Assembly (NCBI RefSeq): GCF_947493765.1 | Contig: NZ_CANLSZ010000006.1 | Coordinates: forward strand, 91,817 to 155,816 | Origin: an uncultured Arthrobacter sp. | GTDB taxonomy: Bacteria; Actinomycetota; Actinomycetes; Actinomycetales; Micrococcaceae | DNA: 64,000 bases | Reading direction: 5' to 3' | In this document: piece after piece, positions 1-8,820 of the stretch | How the letters are laid out: every line of letters starts with the position of its first letter | How positions within the stretch are numbered: the first letter of the stretch is position 1 | Position numbers and translations under genes: made by a program | Notes under the pieces: generated by a model | What the model was told of the DNA's origin: nothing | Databases searched by the model: none | Seen by the model: only the letters and a program-made list of their open reading frames with translations

Positions 1-207
1 GGCGACAACGGCTTCGATCCCGCGGACGTCAATCGTCTTGATTCCACGGGCCGATACCTGCAGCGTCACGTTGCGGCGCAGGGAAGGCACGTAGTAGCGC
101 TTCTTCTGAATGTTGGGGTCGAACCGGCGCTTGTTGCGGCGGTGCGAGTGCGAAATGCTGTGTCCAAAGCCGGGCTCGGCTCCGGTCACTTGGCAGTGGG
201 CTGCCAT
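1..207 (-). CDS. rpmB: 50S ribosomal protein L28, 3' end cut by window edge
   Basis: Sixty-nine residues of bacterial ribosomal protein L28 are visible, beginning [15 protein letters not shown] and containing the family signature [16 protein letters not shown]. The family is usually about 78 residues, so only the last few are missing. A strong Shine-Dalgarno (GGAGGAGAG in the gene direction) lies just before the ATG. The visible part has one cysteine (Cys5) and lacks the CxxC pairs of zinc-binding L28, so it is the zinc-independent (C-minus) form. In related actinobacteria this form often heads an rpmB-rpmG-rpsN cluster; whether that continues here is outside the window. A perfect inverted repeat at 264-286 lies upstream. 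Confidence 0.95.
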   Translation of the reverse strand, partial: MAAHCQVTGAEPGFGHSISHSHRRNKRRFDPNIQKKRYYVPSLRRNVTLQVSARGIKTIDVRGIEAVVA

Positions 208-518
208 AACTCTCCTCCAGATTAGATGAACGTGACGGAATCACTTGTGGAGCGTCCCGCCACCAGTAATGACACCGCTATTACTGCAGCTTTCCGGAGG
301 TTGGCCTGGCAGGGTGAGAACCTGCCGAAGCACCTCGCCGCGGGGAAGACGGTGAAGGCCGGGCGTCGCGCGGCGTTGCCGCCGGTGCGGACCCGAATTT
401 CAGGTGGTCGCGGGTAGCCGGGTGATGACTGCCTGTCCTCGGACAGGCGGGGCAGCACCCGGGCCAAACGCCTTCCCATGCTACCGGCCACCGGGACGAT
501 GGCCAAAACCCGGGCTGC
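208..518. other. 311-bp gap between rpmB and the SGNH hydrolase gene
   Basis: The rpmB side holds its Shine-Dalgarno and the 23-nt inverted repeat at 264-286. A 63-codon open frame at 226-417 on the plus strand is rich in Arg, Ala and Gly, has no convincing ribosome binding site and resembles no family I know, so I do not call it a gene. I see no hairpin terminator after the SGNH gene, which ends at 519. Confidence 0.5.
264..286 (-). promoter_or_regulatory. inverted repeat upstream of rpmB, candidate Zur-type operator
   Basis: The sequence is CAGTAAT, nine bases, ATTACTG: perfect 7-bp arms that are AT-rich in a GC-rich neighbourhood, 57 to 79 bases upstream of the rpmB start. Zinc-independent ribosomal protein paralogues are often controlled by Zur in actinobacteria, and Zur sites are AT-rich dyads of roughly this length. 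The link to Zur is inference. The arms do not closely match the mycobacterial or Streptomyces Zur consensus as I remember it. Confidence 0.35.
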
Positions 519-1301
519 TCAGGCGTCGATCGAGGCCCAGCGCGGATGAACCGGTACCGGATACTTCGCGCTGAGCAGGTCGCCGGAGGACACCCGCCGC
601 AGGCGCCGACCCACCCACGGCGTGAGGTACTCCCGGGCCCACTGCGCATCGGCGCGCACCTGTTCGAGCCGCTTCAGGGCAGGGCGCGCGGCGAGCTCGG
701 GCAGGTCGATCCGGTGCGAGGCCTTCAGGGTCTCGAGGACCCTCGCCGCCATGAGGGTGTGCCCGGCCGTGGACATGTGCATCCGGTCCACGTCCCAGTA
801 GCTCCAGTCCTGGAATTCGCGCAGGCGCCAGTAGTCCACGATCGTCGCTCCGTGCCGGTCCGCGATCTCCCGCACCCACTCGTTGTAGATGGCCGTCCGT
901 CCACGGGTCTTGCCGAAGACCGCCGACGCGGAGGTGTCCAGCCCCGTGAAGAGGACGACGTCGGCGCCGGACCCGCGCAGCCGGCGGACGCCGTCGTCGT
1001 ACTCGCCCATCAGGCGGTCGATGTCGACGCGCGGGCGCAGGATGTCGTTGGCGCCGGCGTAGACGGTGACCAGGGTGGGTTCGAGGGCCAGCGCGGCGTC
1101 GACCTGGTGGTCGAGGATCTGGCGCATCTTCTTCCCCCTGATGGCCAGATTGGCGAAACCCCACGACGGATCGGCGAGGATCAGCTGCTCCGCCACGCGG
1201 TCGGCCCACCCCCTGACGCCGTTGGGCGAGGCGGGGTCCGCATCACCGACCCCCTCGGTGAAGGAGTCTCCGAGTGCCACGTATCGCTGGGTGAAGGTCA
1301 C
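519..1301 (-). CDS. SGNH/GDSL-family hydrolase
   Basis: A 260-residue esterase/lipase-type hydrolase of the SGNH superfamily. Block I is GDSFTEG at residues 11-17, with the nucleophilic serine. The Gly block is at Leu-Ala-Ile-Arg-Gly, block III is GAND near residue 83, and the catalytic Asp/His block is DRMHMSTAGH near residue 180. There is no signal peptide, so it is probably cytoplasmic; the natural substrate cannot be read from sequence. The start is GTG, preceded at seven bases by TAATGT, a plausible -10 hexamer for a leaderless transcript. It is divergent from the lipid kinase gene at 1376. Confidence 0.9.
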   Translation of the reverse strand: MTFTQRYVALGDSFTEGVGDADPASPNGVRGWADRVAEQLILADPSWGFANLAIRGKKMRQILDHQVDAALALEPTLVTVYAGANDILRPRVDIDRLMGEYDDGVRRLRGSGADVVLFTGLDTSASAVFGKTRGRTAIYNEWVREIADRHGATIVDYWRLREFQDWSYWDVDRMHMSTAGHTLMAARVLETLKASHRIDLPELAARPALKRLEQVRADAQWAREYLTPWVGRRLRRVSSGDLLSAKYPVPVHPRWASIDA

Positions 1302-1375
1302 GATCGGAACATTACTCCCGATGCACGACGGGATAGGCTCGGAATTCGACCGCCTGCCTCCAGACGAAGGACATC

Positions 1376-2362
1376 ATGCCCACCGACGCGCCCTCCGGTA
1401 CCGAGACCGAGACCTCATCGGGTGTGCGTCGCGCAGCACTCGTCATCAACCCCACGAAGCAGTCCACCGACGAGGTGCGGCAGGCCGTCGAACGGGTGTC
1501 TCGCGAGGACGGCTGGGAGGCACCGCTGGTCATCGAGACCACGAAAGACGACCCGGGAAGCGGCCAGGCACGCCAGGCGCTCGACGCCGGGGTCGATCTC
1601 ATGATCGTGGCGGGCGGTGACGGCACCGTGCGGTGCGTCGCCGAGGAACTCGTGGGGGCCGACACCCTGATGGCCCTCGTCCCGCTGGGAACGGGCAATC
1701 TCCTGGCGCGCAACGTCGACATCGTCGTCGATGACCCCACGGCCGCCGTGGAGGCCGCGTTCCGGGGCACGGAGCGCAGCATCGACGTCGTGCACCTCAC
1801 CCTGGACCATGCGCAGGAGACCCAGGTGTTCCTCGTGATGGCCGGTCTCGGCTACGACGCCGCCATCATGTCCGACACCCGCGAGGATCTCAAGGACAGG
1901 GTGGGCTGGCTCGCCTACGTGGACGCCGGGATCCGGAATCTGCCCGGCGAGCCCGCGCACGCCACCATCTCGATCGACCGCGCCGAACCCTTCGAGTGCC
2001 GCCTGCGCAGCGTCATGGGCGGGAACTGCGGGAAGATCATGGGTGGTCTCGAGATCTTCCCGGGCGCGAAGATCGACGACGGTCTGATGGACCTCATGAC
2101 CATCGCCCCGAGGGGGAAGCTGGGGTGGCTGGCCGTGCTGGGCAAGCTGTTCGCACGCGGCAAGGGCCGGGACCCCTCGCTGCAGTACTACCAGTGCCTC
2201 ACGGCCGAGGTCAGCCTGCGGGAACCGCTGGCGGTCCAGCTGGACGGTGACCCGCTCGGCGAGGCGAGGCACCTGCTCTTCGAGGTCAAGCCGAAATCCC
2301 TTCGCCTGCGCATGCCGCTGGGGTACAAGGACCCCGCGATCGTGAGCGATCCCCTGCCCTGA
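1376..2362 (+). CDS. diacylglycerol kinase family lipid kinase
   Basis: A 328-residue protein with a DAGKc catalytic domain. After a start near LVINPTKQ it has the nucleotide-binding motif GGDGTVRCVAEEL (about residues 81-93) and PLGTGNLLARN (about 102-112). The C-terminal half is the YegS/DgkB-type beta-sandwich, including GGNCGKIMGG. Relatives phosphorylate diacylglycerol or related lipids at the inner membrane, recycling lipid for phosphatidic acid synthesis; the exact lipid is not predictable. GAAGGA lies a few bases before the ATG. It converges on the M23 peptidase gene with a 10-base gap. Confidence 0.9.
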   Translation: MPTDAPSGTETETSSGVRRAALVINPTKQSTDEVRQAVERVSREDGWEAPLVIETTKDDPGSGQARQALDAGVDLMIVAGGDGTVRCVAEELVGADTLMALVPLGTGNLLARNVDIVVDDPTAAVEAAFRGTERSIDVVHLTLDHAQETQVFLVMAGLGYDAAIMSDTREDLKDRVGWLAYVDAGIRNLPGEPAHATISIDRAEPFECRLRSVMGGNCGKIMGGLEIFPGAKIDDGLMDLMTIAPRGKLGWLAVLGKLFARGKGRDPSLQYYQCLTAEVSLREPLAVQLDGDPLGEARHLLFEVKPKSLRLRMPLGYKDPAIVSDPLP

Positions 2363-2372
2363 CCTCACCCGG

Positions 2373-3350
2373 TCACAACCACGGCAGGGGGTCGACCTTC
2401 CCGTCCTGGACGATGACCTCGAAGTGGAGATGGCACCCGGTGGAGTTCCCCGTGCTGCCGATCCGGCCGAGCAGGTCACCGCTGCGGACCACGGTCCCGG
2501 CTCCGACCTCCAGTGATCCCAGGTGGTTGTACGTCGTCCGGAGCCCGTCCCCGTGGTCCACCAGGACGCGCAGGCCGCCGCCGTAGGCGTGCCACCCGGA
2601 CTCCAGCACCGTCCCGGGGCCCGCCGCCGTGACCGCCGTACCGCACGGGGCGGCGTAGTCCAGTCCCGTGTGGAGCTCGACGCTCACCCCGTCCACCGGA
2701 TCCATCCGGTAGCCGAAGGGCGAGGCGAGGACCGGATCCTCCACCGGGCTCACGAGCGGCCGCGGCCCGACGGCGGGGATCGCGCGTTCCGGGTCGGAGG
2801 TGAGGTGCGCCGCGGTCACGACCCCGGTGCGAGCCTCCACACCGGGTGCTGCTCCCGACCCTGCTCCGGTGGGCGGCGCGGCAGTCCCGGGGGACGGCGT
2901 CACGGTCCCGGACGCCGGCACGGCATCCACGGGCCCGGCAGTCCCGGCATTCCCGGCGTTCCTGGCATTCCCGGACGACGGCACGGCGTCGGCGTTCCCG
3001 GCGATCCCCACGGTTCCGGCGTCGAACCCTGCGTTCGCGGGTGGCTCCAGCACAGTTCCGGACGACGCGAGGGCGGCCAGGAGCAGACCGGTCGACCCGA
3101 GCGTCATCCCGAGGCCGATCGCTTTCCCCCGCAGCCTCGAGACGGCGCGGGTCGCCCGGCCGCTGCCATGAACGACGGGTGGGTCCCGCCGGGGAAGCGC
3201 ACGGTGAGCCGCAGGTCCGGCACCCGCATGATCCCACGTGTGCCGGACCGGGTTCGCCCGATGGCGCCCCGGCATCGTTCTGCGAGACGTTGCTATGCGT
3301 AACGCCGTTCTGTAGATCGATGTTCTGTGAACCGATGTTCTGTAGATCAT
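2373..3350 (-). CDS. M23 family metallopeptidase (LytM-type, membrane-anchored)
   Basis: A 325-residue cell-wall hydrolase. The C-terminal 120 residues form an M23 domain with the zinc ligands in HTGLDYAAP (HxxxD) and HLHFEV, and a YNHLG segment. In the family such domains cleave peptidoglycan cross-links or act as scaffolds; all the zinc-site residues seem present. The middle is a low-complexity Ala/Gly/Asn/Pro linker after a hydrophobic segment (GLGMTLGSTGLLLAALASSG) that could be a membrane anchor. I chose the ATG at 3350 because GGAGAG lies nine bases upstream; an in-frame start at 3467 is possible but would read a longer Arg-rich head. The first 25 residues are five imperfect pentapeptide repeats. 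Confidence 0.85.
   Translation of the reverse strand: MIYRTSVHRTSIYRTALRIATSRRTMPGRHRANPVRHTWDHAGAGPAAHRALPRRDPPVVHGSGRATRAVSRLRGKAIGLGMTLGSTGLLLAALASSGTVLEPPANAGFDAGTVGIAGNADAVPSSGNARNAGNAGTAGPVDAVPASGTVTPSPGTAAPPTGAGSGAAPGVEARTGVVTAAHLTSDPERAIPAVGPRPLVSPVEDPVLASPFGYRMDPVDGVSVELHTGLDYAAPCGTAVTAAGPGTVLESGWHAYGGGLRVLVDHGDGLRTTYNHLGSLEVGAGTVVRSGDLLGRIGSTGNSTGCHLHFEVIVQDGKVDPLPWL
3276..3350 (-). repeat. 15-bp tandem repeat, about five units, at the start of the M23 gene
   Basis: Three clear units (3306-3320, 3321-3335, 3336-3350) share the core GTTCTGT; two more degenerate units occupy 3276-3305 in the same phase. They encode the pentapeptides MIYRT, SVHRT, SIYRT, ALRIA and TSRRT at the very N-terminus. 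A unit length divisible by three means copy-number change would keep the frame but alter the N-terminal segment. Confidence 0.7.
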
Positions 3351-3479
3351 GCTGCCGGCCTCTCCCGCGATACGGCGATGCCGGACTCGGCGGCTCCGGC
3401 ACCGGCTGCTCACACCGTAGGACGGGCGTAGTCTGCTCCCCCGGACGGCCGGCTCGTAAGTGGACAACTCGGTGAGGCG

Positions 3480-4514
3480 TCAGGGCAGTTCGGTGCGGCC
3501 CTTCCTCCAGTAGCCCATGAAGGCGACCTGCCTCCGGTCCACGCCGACGTCGCGCACGAGGTACCGGCGCAGCCCGCGTACGACCGCGGCTTCCCCGGCG
3601 ATCCACGCGTAGAACGGCTGCGTTCCGGCGGGGCGGGCCGTCGCCGGGAGGGTCGCCTCGTGCAGCTGGGGTGTCTCCCACAGGATCGTCCGGTCGATGT
3701 CGACCTCCTCGGGTTCGCTCCCGCCCCCGACCGTACCTGCCCCGGCGAGCGAGACCCACCCCGGAACGCGCACGGCGTCACGGACCGCGGCGTCGAGCGC
3801 CTCGCCGTGACCGGCCCCTCCGCGCGGGAGCCACCTGATGGCGACGGAGGATCGCGTGGCGATGGGCTGTACATCGCGGGCACTCGGCACCTCGAGGAAC
3901 GCGTGCCCGCCCACGTGCTCGGGCAGGGCCTCGAGGATGGCGCTGATCGCGGGCACCGCCGTCTCGTCCCCGGCGAGGAGCACGTGCTGGGCGAGCCCCG
4001 GTCTGAACTCGATCCCGCCGTACGCGCCCGCCGTCGCGCACTGCGCCGCAGCCGCGTTGGGCCCGATGATGCACACGCGGTCCCCCGGTGTTGCCGACGC
4101 GGCCCATTCGGCCGCGGGCCCACCGCGGCCGTCGTCGTCGAGGTGCAGCACGAAGTCGACGTCGAGCTCGGGTCGGGGTCCGTCGCAGCGTGAGGTGCGC
4201 ACCGTGTAGGTGCGCATGGTTCCGCGCTCCTCGACGGCCAGGTCGAGCCATCGCTGGTACCAGCTGCCCTCGCCGTCCCGCAGCATACTCGCGAGATCGG
4301 GGCCCGGGCGCCCCGCGGGAGGGATCACGATCTTGATGCGCAGATCCAGCGGTGCGCCGGCCACGCCGAATCCCGCGAGGCACGCCCCGGAGAACGTGAT
4401 GCGGCGGAAGGTGGGGCCGAGGTCCTGCACGGCGGCCACCGTCACGTCGAACGCCAGCACCATCGGTTCGGTCACGACGGACGTCCGCCGCACGGTCCGG
4501 GTGGTGTCGGTCAT
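3480..4514 (-). CDS. siderophore-interacting protein (FAD ferric-siderophore reductase)
   Basis: A 344-residue protein of the SIP family, which uses a flavin and NAD(P)H to reduce ferric siderophores in the cytosol. The N-terminal part has the FAD-binding fold ([13 protein letters not shown], and RTYTVR near residue 110), followed by [19 protein letters not shown] and a C-terminal NAD(P)H-binding half with [20 protein letters not shown] and the FMGYWRKG ending typical of the family. It is the last gene of the iron operon: its ATG overlaps the TGA of the ATPase gene (ATGA). Control is therefore expected from the iron box at 7558-7576. Confidence 0.92.
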   Translation of the reverse strand: MTDTTRTVRRTSVVTEPMVLAFDVTVAAVQDLGPTFRRITFSGACLAGFGVAGAPLDLRIKIVIPPAGRPGPDLASMLRDGEGSWYQRWLDLAVEERGTMRTYTVRTSRCDGPRPELDVDFVLHLDDDGRGGPAAEWAASATPGDRVCIIGPNAAAAQCATAGAYGGIEFRPGLAQHVLLAGDETAVPAISAILEALPEHVGGHAFLEVPSARDVQPIATRSSVAIRWLPRGGAGHGEALDAAVRDAVRVPGWVSLAGAGTVGGGSEPEEVDIDRTILWETPQLHEATLPATARPAGTQPFYAWIAGEAAVVRGLRRYLVRDVGVDRRQVAFMGYWRKGRTELP

Positions 4515-5410
4515 GATGCTGCCTCCATAAGGGTGGTGTCCTGGGTGGGCCGGGGACCCGTTCGTGCGGGCCCCGGCGCCGGGAGCGGGGCGGTCGCGGG
4601 TGCTCCGTGGTGCCGGCCGACGGGGATTACCATGGGTGTGCCGGAGACGGGATCCGTGATGACGCGGCTCTCGAGCTCGAAGACGCTCGAGACCGTCTGC
4701 TCCGTGACGACGTCGGAGGGCGCGCCCTCGGCGACGATCCGCCCGTGACGCATCGCGACGAGGTGGTGGGCGTAGCGGGCCGCGAGATTCAGGTCGTGCA
4801 GCACCATCACCACCGTGGTCCCCGTGCGTCGGTTCAGGTCGGTGATGAGATCGAGCACCTCGATCTGGTGGGCCACGTCGAGGAAGGTGGTGGGCTCGTC
4901 GAGGAGCAGGATGCCCGTCTGCTGTGCGAGCGCCATCGCGATCCAGACGCGCTGGCGTTGGCCGCCACTGAGCTCGTCCACGGCGCGGTCCGCGAGGGCG
5001 AGGGTACCCGTGGCGTCGAGGGCCTGCGCGACGGCGGCGTCGTCCTCCGGCGTCCACTGGCGGAACCAGCCCTGGTGCGGATAGCGTCCGCGGCCCACGA
5101 GGTCGGCCACGCTGATGCCGTCCGGCGCCACGGGGGTCTGCGGGAGGAGACCGAGCACGCGGGCCACCTTCCGGGTGGGCTGCGTATGGATGTCGGCGCC
5201 GTTGAGCATCACGGTGCCGGCGGTGGGCTTGAGGAGACGTGCGAGACCGCGCAGCAGGGTGGATTTCCCGCACGCGTTCGCGCCGACGATCACGGTCACC
5301 TTTCCGGCGGGAAGGGTGACGGACAGCCCGTCGACGACGGTGCGGTCGCCGTAGGAGAGGTCCAGGTTCTCGGCGGACAGTGTGTCCGGTGTGGAGCGGT
5401 GTGGATCCAT
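4511..5410 (-). CDS. ABC transporter ATP-binding protein, iron-siderophore import
   Basis: A 299-residue FepC/FhuC-type ATPase. The Walker A is GANACGKST (about residues 44-52), the signature LSGGQRQR, and the Walker [17 protein letters not shown], followed by the H-loop histidine in VLHDLN. It energises the two FecCD-type permeases encoded just upstream. The start at 5410 gives the normal family length; the longer open frame upstream is only a shadow of the permease gene. The gap to the permease stop is two bases, and the stop overlaps the start of the reductase gene. Confidence 0.93.
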   Translation of the reverse strand: MDPHRSTPDTLSAENLDLSYGDRTVVDGLSVTLPAGKVTVIVGANACGKSTLLRGLARLLKPTAGTVMLNGADIHTQPTRKVARVLGLLPQTPVAPDGISVADLVGRGRYPHQGWFRQWTPEDDAAVAQALDATGTLALADRAVDELSGGQRQRVWIAMALAQQTGILLLDEPTTFLDVAHQIEVLDLITDLNRRTGTTVVMVLHDLNLAARYAHHLVAMRHGRIVAEGAPSDVVTEQTVSSVFELESRVITDPVSGTPMVIPVGRHHGAPATAPLPAPGPARTGPRPTQDTTLMEAAS

Positions 5411-5412
5411 GG

Positions 5413-6474
5413 TCAGCCTCCCTGGCCGGTTCGATTGGCCGTGGCGAGCAGCCACAGCAGGAACGGGGCCCCGAGTGCCCCTGTCACCACGCCCACGGGC
5501 AGCGAGGTCGCGCCGAGGAGATTGGCGGCGACGAAGTCCGAGGCCAGCACGATCACGGAGCCCACGAGGGCCGCCATGGTCAGTGAGGTCCGGTTGTCGA
5601 GCAGCTTCCGGGCGATCGGGCCGGACAGGAACGCGACGGCCGCCACCGGTCCGGCGGCCGCCGTCGCCACGGCCGCGAGGGCGACGGCGGTGATCATGAG
5701 CCCCAGCCGGGACGCCTCGACGTGCAGGCCGAGCCCGGCCGCGGCGTCGTCGCCCAGCTCGAGGCCGCGCAGATGCCGCGACAGGAGGACGACGGCGGGC
5801 AGCAGGACCACCAGTGCGGCGAGCAGCACGCCGACGCGGTCCCAGGTACTCGAGTTCAGCGATCCGCTCAGCCACAGCACGGCCTGGGCCGCCGTCCGGA
5901 GATCGGTACGTGTGATGAGGAAGTTCACGAGGGCCTGGAGTACGGCGGCGAAGCCGATTCCGACGAGGATGAGCCGGTAGGCGGCCACTGACCCCCGGCG
6001 GGAGATGAGATAGATCGCCGTGGCGATCAGCAGGGCTCCGGCGAGGGCGGAGAGTGACACGGCCGCGCCCGCTGCGCCGAAGATCACGATCGAGGCCACC
6101 GCCGAGGCGCTGGCCCCGTAACTGATGCCGATGATGTCGGGGCTGGCGAGCGGGTTCCGCAGCATGGTCTGGAAGACGGCCCCGGCGATCCCGAAGCACA
6201 CGCCGATCAGCAGACCGGTCACGGCGCGGGGCAGCTTGTTCTCCAGGACGATGAAGTCGGCGCCGGGGATCTCCGTGCCTCCCAGGATGCGGAAGAAGTC
6301 GGGGATGGTGACGGTGTACGAGCCGAGGAGCACATTCACCGCGAACAGCACCACGACGGCGCCGATCGCCGCGACAAGCCTGGAACCGGTCCGGCTCCGC
6401 CTGCCCGCCCTGAGGACCGACAGGCCGGTGCTCTGCGGCGCCGGGACACGGCGGGCGTGGCGCGGGGCACTCAC
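5413..6474 (-). CDS. FecCD-family iron ABC transporter permease (second)
   Basis: A 353-residue multi-pass permease of the BtuC/FecCD family with about nine to ten hydrophobic segments. Typical family stretches are seen, such as [16 protein letters not shown] [23 protein letters not shown] and [12 protein letters not shown]. Its ATG overlaps the stop of the preceding permease (ATGA), so the two are translationally coupled and probably form a heterodimer in the inner membrane. No substrate-binding protein is encoded in this operon; the one at 15490-16545 is the likely partner. Confidence 0.92.
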   Translation of the reverse strand: MSAPRHARRVPAPQSTGLSVLRAGRRSRTGSRLVAAIGAVVVLFAVNVLLGSYTVTIPDFFRILGGTEIPGADFIVLENKLPRAVTGLLIGVCFGIAGAVFQTMLRNPLASPDIIGISYGASASAVASIVIFGAAGAAVSLSALAGALLIATAIYLISRRGSVAAYRLILVGIGFAAVLQALVNFLITRTDLRTAAQAVLWLSGSLNSSTWDRVGVLLAALVVLLPAVVLLSRHLRGLELGDDAAAGLGLHVEASRLGLMITAVALAAVATAAAGPVAAVAFLSGPIARKLLDNRTSLTMAALVGSVIVLASDFVAANLLGATSLPVGVVTGALGAPFLLWLLATANRTGQGG

Positions 6475-7529
6475 AGCTGGACCGTCCCTCGGCGGCGCAC
6501 GAGCCAGATGAAGAACGGCGCGCCGACGACGGCGGTCATGATGCCCACCTGGACCTCACCGGGCGGCAGGACGACACGCCCGATGATGTCCGCGCCGAGC
6601 AGCAGGATGGGGCCCAGGAGTGCGGAGAACGGCAGGATCCACCGGTAGTCCGCCCCCACGAGCAGGCGCACCAGATGGGGGATCACGAGGCCCACGAAGC
6701 CGACGGGCCCCGCTGCCGCGGTGGACGCGCCGCACAGGACCACGATCCCGACGGCGGTGAGTGCCCGCGCCGGCCCGACCCTCTGTCCCAGGCCCCGCGC
6801 GATGTCGTCGCCCAGCGCCAGGCTGTTGAGGATCGTGCCCGTGGACAGCGTCAGGGCGAGGCCCAGGACGAGGAAGGGGGCGACGGCGCCGATCACGTCC
6901 CAGCCACGGCCGGAGAGCGTCCCGACCTGCCAGAACCGGAAGACGTCGAGGGTCTCCTGGCTGGAGACGAGGACCGCGTTCGTCAGGCTCGCCAGTCCCG
7001 CGGCAAGACCGGCGCCCGCCAGGGCGAGCTTGACCGGCGTCGCACCCTCCCTGCCGAGGCTCGCCACGGCGTAGACGACGAGCGCCGCTGCCCCCGCTCC
7101 GGCACATGCGAACCAGATGTACCCCGAGGCGGTGCTCAGGCCCACCACGTGGATCCCGATCACGACGGCGAGCGCGGCTCCGGCGTTGATGCCGAGGATG
7201 CCCGGATCGGCGAGCGGATTGCGCGCGACGCCCTGCAGGGCGGTACCGGCGGCCGCGAGTGCCGCTCCGACCAGCAATCCGATGACGGTCCGTGGTACCC
7301 GGGAGAGCACCACTGCGTGGTCGCCGTTGGAGGCGTCGAAGGCCGTGACGGCGTCGAGCAGGGTGTCCGGAGAGATCGACCGCGCCCCGATGGTCAGCGA
7401 GGCGGACCCGACCAGGAGGAGGAGCACCACCAGCAGGACGAGCGCGCCCGCCCGCCGCGCGGAGGACGGGCGACGCCCGGTGACTCCGGAGTGATGCCCG
7501 GCGACGGCGGCAGGAGCCTGGACTGCCAC
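6471..7529 (-). CDS. FecCD-family iron ABC transporter permease (first)
   Basis: A 352-residue permease paralogous to the next gene. Recognisable FecCD segments include [23 protein letters not shown] and [14 protein letters not shown], and the pore-lining [15 protein letters not shown] toward the C-terminus. It is the first gene of the four-gene siderophore import operon. The translation start follows GGGAGGTTCC in the gene direction, and an IdeR-type iron box sits 29 to 47 bases upstream, so transcription is expected to rise under iron limitation. Confidence 0.92.
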   Translation of the reverse strand: MAVQAPAAVAGHHSGVTGRRPSSARRAGALVLLVVLLLLVGSASLTIGARSISPDTLLDAVTAFDASNGDHAVVLSRVPRTVIGLLVGAALAAAGTALQGVARNPLADPGILGINAGAALAVVIGIHVVGLSTASGYIWFACAGAGAAALVVYAVASLGREGATPVKLALAGAGLAAGLASLTNAVLVSSQETLDVFRFWQVGTLSGRGWDVIGAVAPFLVLGLALTLSTGTILNSLALGDDIARGLGQRVGPARALTAVGIVVLCGASTAAAGPVGFVGLVIPHLVRLLVGADYRWILPFSALLGPILLLGADIIGRVVLPPGEVQVGIMTAVVGAPFFIWLVRRRGTVQL

Positions 7530-7557
7530 GGGAACCTCCCTGAACCGGACGATCGGA

Positions 7558-7576
7558 CCAGGTAAGGCTAACCTAT
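7558..7576 (-). promoter_or_regulatory. IdeR/DtxR-type iron box upstream of the siderophore import operon
   Basis: In the gene direction the 19-mer is ATAGGTTAGCCTTACCTGG, matching 14 of 19 positions of the DtxR/IdeR consensus TTAGGTTAGGCTAACCTAA. It lies 29-47 bases before the first permease start, a position that would block the promoter when iron is replete. A second site of the same kind precedes the siderophore-binding lipoprotein gene at 16594-16612. Confidence 0.85.
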
Positions 7577-7666
7577 GTTCACGGTCATTAGGAAACGAAG
7601 GTGTTCCCTAATGACGGGCCGTAGATGCGGTCGCGGGGCGGGTTCTCCTGCACTGCTGCGAACCCC

Positions 7667-7715
7667 AACTACCGGTCCTCAGCTGCCGGTCCCCAGCTAC
7701 AGGTCCTCAGCTACG
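7667..7715. repeat. 14-bp tandem repeat, about 3.5 units
   Basis: Units at 7667-7680, 7681-7694 and 7695-7708 follow the pattern AGCTACCGGTCCTC with two or three changes each, and a half unit runs to 7715. The last copy includes the stop codon of the hydroquinone-reductase-like gene (7711-7713), so the array is immediately 3' of that gene and lies between it and the iron operon promoter region. Confidence 0.7.
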
Positions 7716-8721
7716 GGGCGGCGGGCGGTGTCCCGTCGCCGAAGGGCTTCCCACCGAGCGCTTCCCTGCCGTGCTCCGTGGTCCAGCCGGAGAGATCGGG
7801 ACCCTTCGGGACGATACCGGTGGGATTGATGTCCTCGTGGACGATGTAGTAGTGCTGCTTGATCTGCTCGAAGTCGACGGTGTCGCCGAATCCCGGCGTC
7901 TGGAACAGGTCACGGGCATAACCCCAGAGGGCGGGCATCTCCGTCAGCTTGTTCCGGTTGCACTTGAAGTGGCCGTGGTACACCGGGTCGAACCGGACCA
8001 GGGTGGTGAAGAGCCGCACATCGGCCTCCGTGATGGTCTCCCCGACCAGGTAGCGCTGCGTGGTGAGACGCTCCTCGAGCCAGTCCAGCGCGGTGAAGAG
8101 CCGGTCGTAGGCGGCGTCGTAGGCTTCCTGCGACCCGGCGAAGCCACAGCGGTACACGCCGTTGTTGACCTCCGTGAACACGCACTTGTTGACGGTGTCG
8201 ATCTCCTCGCGGAGGTGCTCCGGGTAGAGCTCGGGGGCTCCGTCGCGGTGGAACTCCTTCCACTCACCGGAGAAGTCGAGCGTGATCTGCGGGAAGTTGT
8301 TGGTGACCACGGCGCCCGTGGTGGTGTCGACGATGGCCGGGACCGTGATGCCCCGGGCGTAGTCCGGGTCGCGCTTGAAGAACGCCTGCTGCAGTCGCTC
8401 GATGCCGAGAACCGGATCGAGCCCGTCCGGGTCCAGGTCGAACGTCCACGACCGCTTGTCGTGCGTGGGGCCGGGGGTGCCGAGCGAGATGGCGTCCTCC
8501 AGCCCGAGGAGGCGCCGCACGATGATGGACCGGTTGGCCCAGGGGCAGGCGCGGGCCGCGATGAGCCGGTAGCGCCCGGGCTCCACGGGGAAGCCGTCGG
8601 CGCCGTCGCGCGTGATCCTCGACTCGATGTACTGGGTGTCGCGGGTGAACTCCTCGCCGGAGGTCACGTACGAGCCCTTGGTGCTGTGTCCTGACGTGTC
8701 GGCCTGCTCGGTATTGGTCAT
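7711..8721 (-). CDS. glutathionyl-hydroquinone reductase-like protein (GST superfamily, Xi class)
   Basis: A 336-residue protein of the YqjG/ECM4 family. The N-terminal thioredoxin-fold domain carries the catalytic motif ACPWANR (Cys near residue 59), and the C-terminal helical GST domain begins around LREEIDTVNKCVFTEVNNGVYRCGFA. Known members remove glutathione from glutathionyl-hydroquinones by a Cys-dependent reductive step. Actinobacteria of this type generally make mycothiol rather than glutathione, so a mycothiol conjugate is a reasonable but unproven substrate. A TAGACT hexamer ends six bases before the ATG, suggesting a leaderless message. Confidence 0.88.
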   Translation of the reverse strand: MTNTEQADTSGHSTKGSYVTSGEEFTRDTQYIESRITRDGADGFPVEPGRYRLIAARACPWANRSIIVRRLLGLEDAISLGTPGPTHDKRSWTFDLDPDGLDPVLGIERLQQAFFKRDPDYARGITVPAIVDTTTGAVVTNNFPQITLDFSGEWKEFHRDGAPELYPEHLREEIDTVNKCVFTEVNNGVYRCGFAGSQEAYDAAYDRLFTALDWLEERLTTQRYLVGETITEADVRLFTTLVRFDPVYHGHFKCNRNKLTEMPALWGYARDLFQTPGFGDTVDFEQIKQHYYIVHEDINPTGIVPKGPDLSGWTTEHGREALGGKPFGDGTPPAAP

Positions 8722-8727
8722 GGCGCC

Positions 8728-8733
8728 AGTCTA
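8728..8733 (-). promoter_or_regulatory. likely -10 box of a leaderless promoter (GST-like gene)
   Basis: In the gene direction TAGACT is followed by GGCGCC and then the ATG at 8721. There is no Shine-Dalgarno in the six-base spacer, so transcription would start at or next to the start codon. Confidence 0.6.
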
Positions 8734-8753
8734 GGACGTGCTGGGGACATGGC

Positions 8754-8784
8754 AGGAGCCCGACTGCATGGCAGCCGGGCTCCT
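8754..8784 (-). terminator. hairpin terminator after the YihY gene
   Basis: AGGAGCCCG and CGGGCTCCT form a 9-bp perfect stem, extended after one mismatch by four more pairs around a three-base loop. It lies 37 bases past the YihY stop and before the GST-like promoter. There is no U-tract, as is common in actinobacteria. Confidence 0.6.
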
Positions 8785-8820
8785 CTCAGGGCGTGTGGTC
8801 CGTTCCCAGGGTGGAGTCCG

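Noticed and set aside
2800..3171. Long open frames on the strand opposite the M23 peptidase gene, reading Ala/Pro/Gly-rich protein
   Set aside because: They are shadows of the peptidase's low-complexity linker in GC-rich DNA; no start signal or family.
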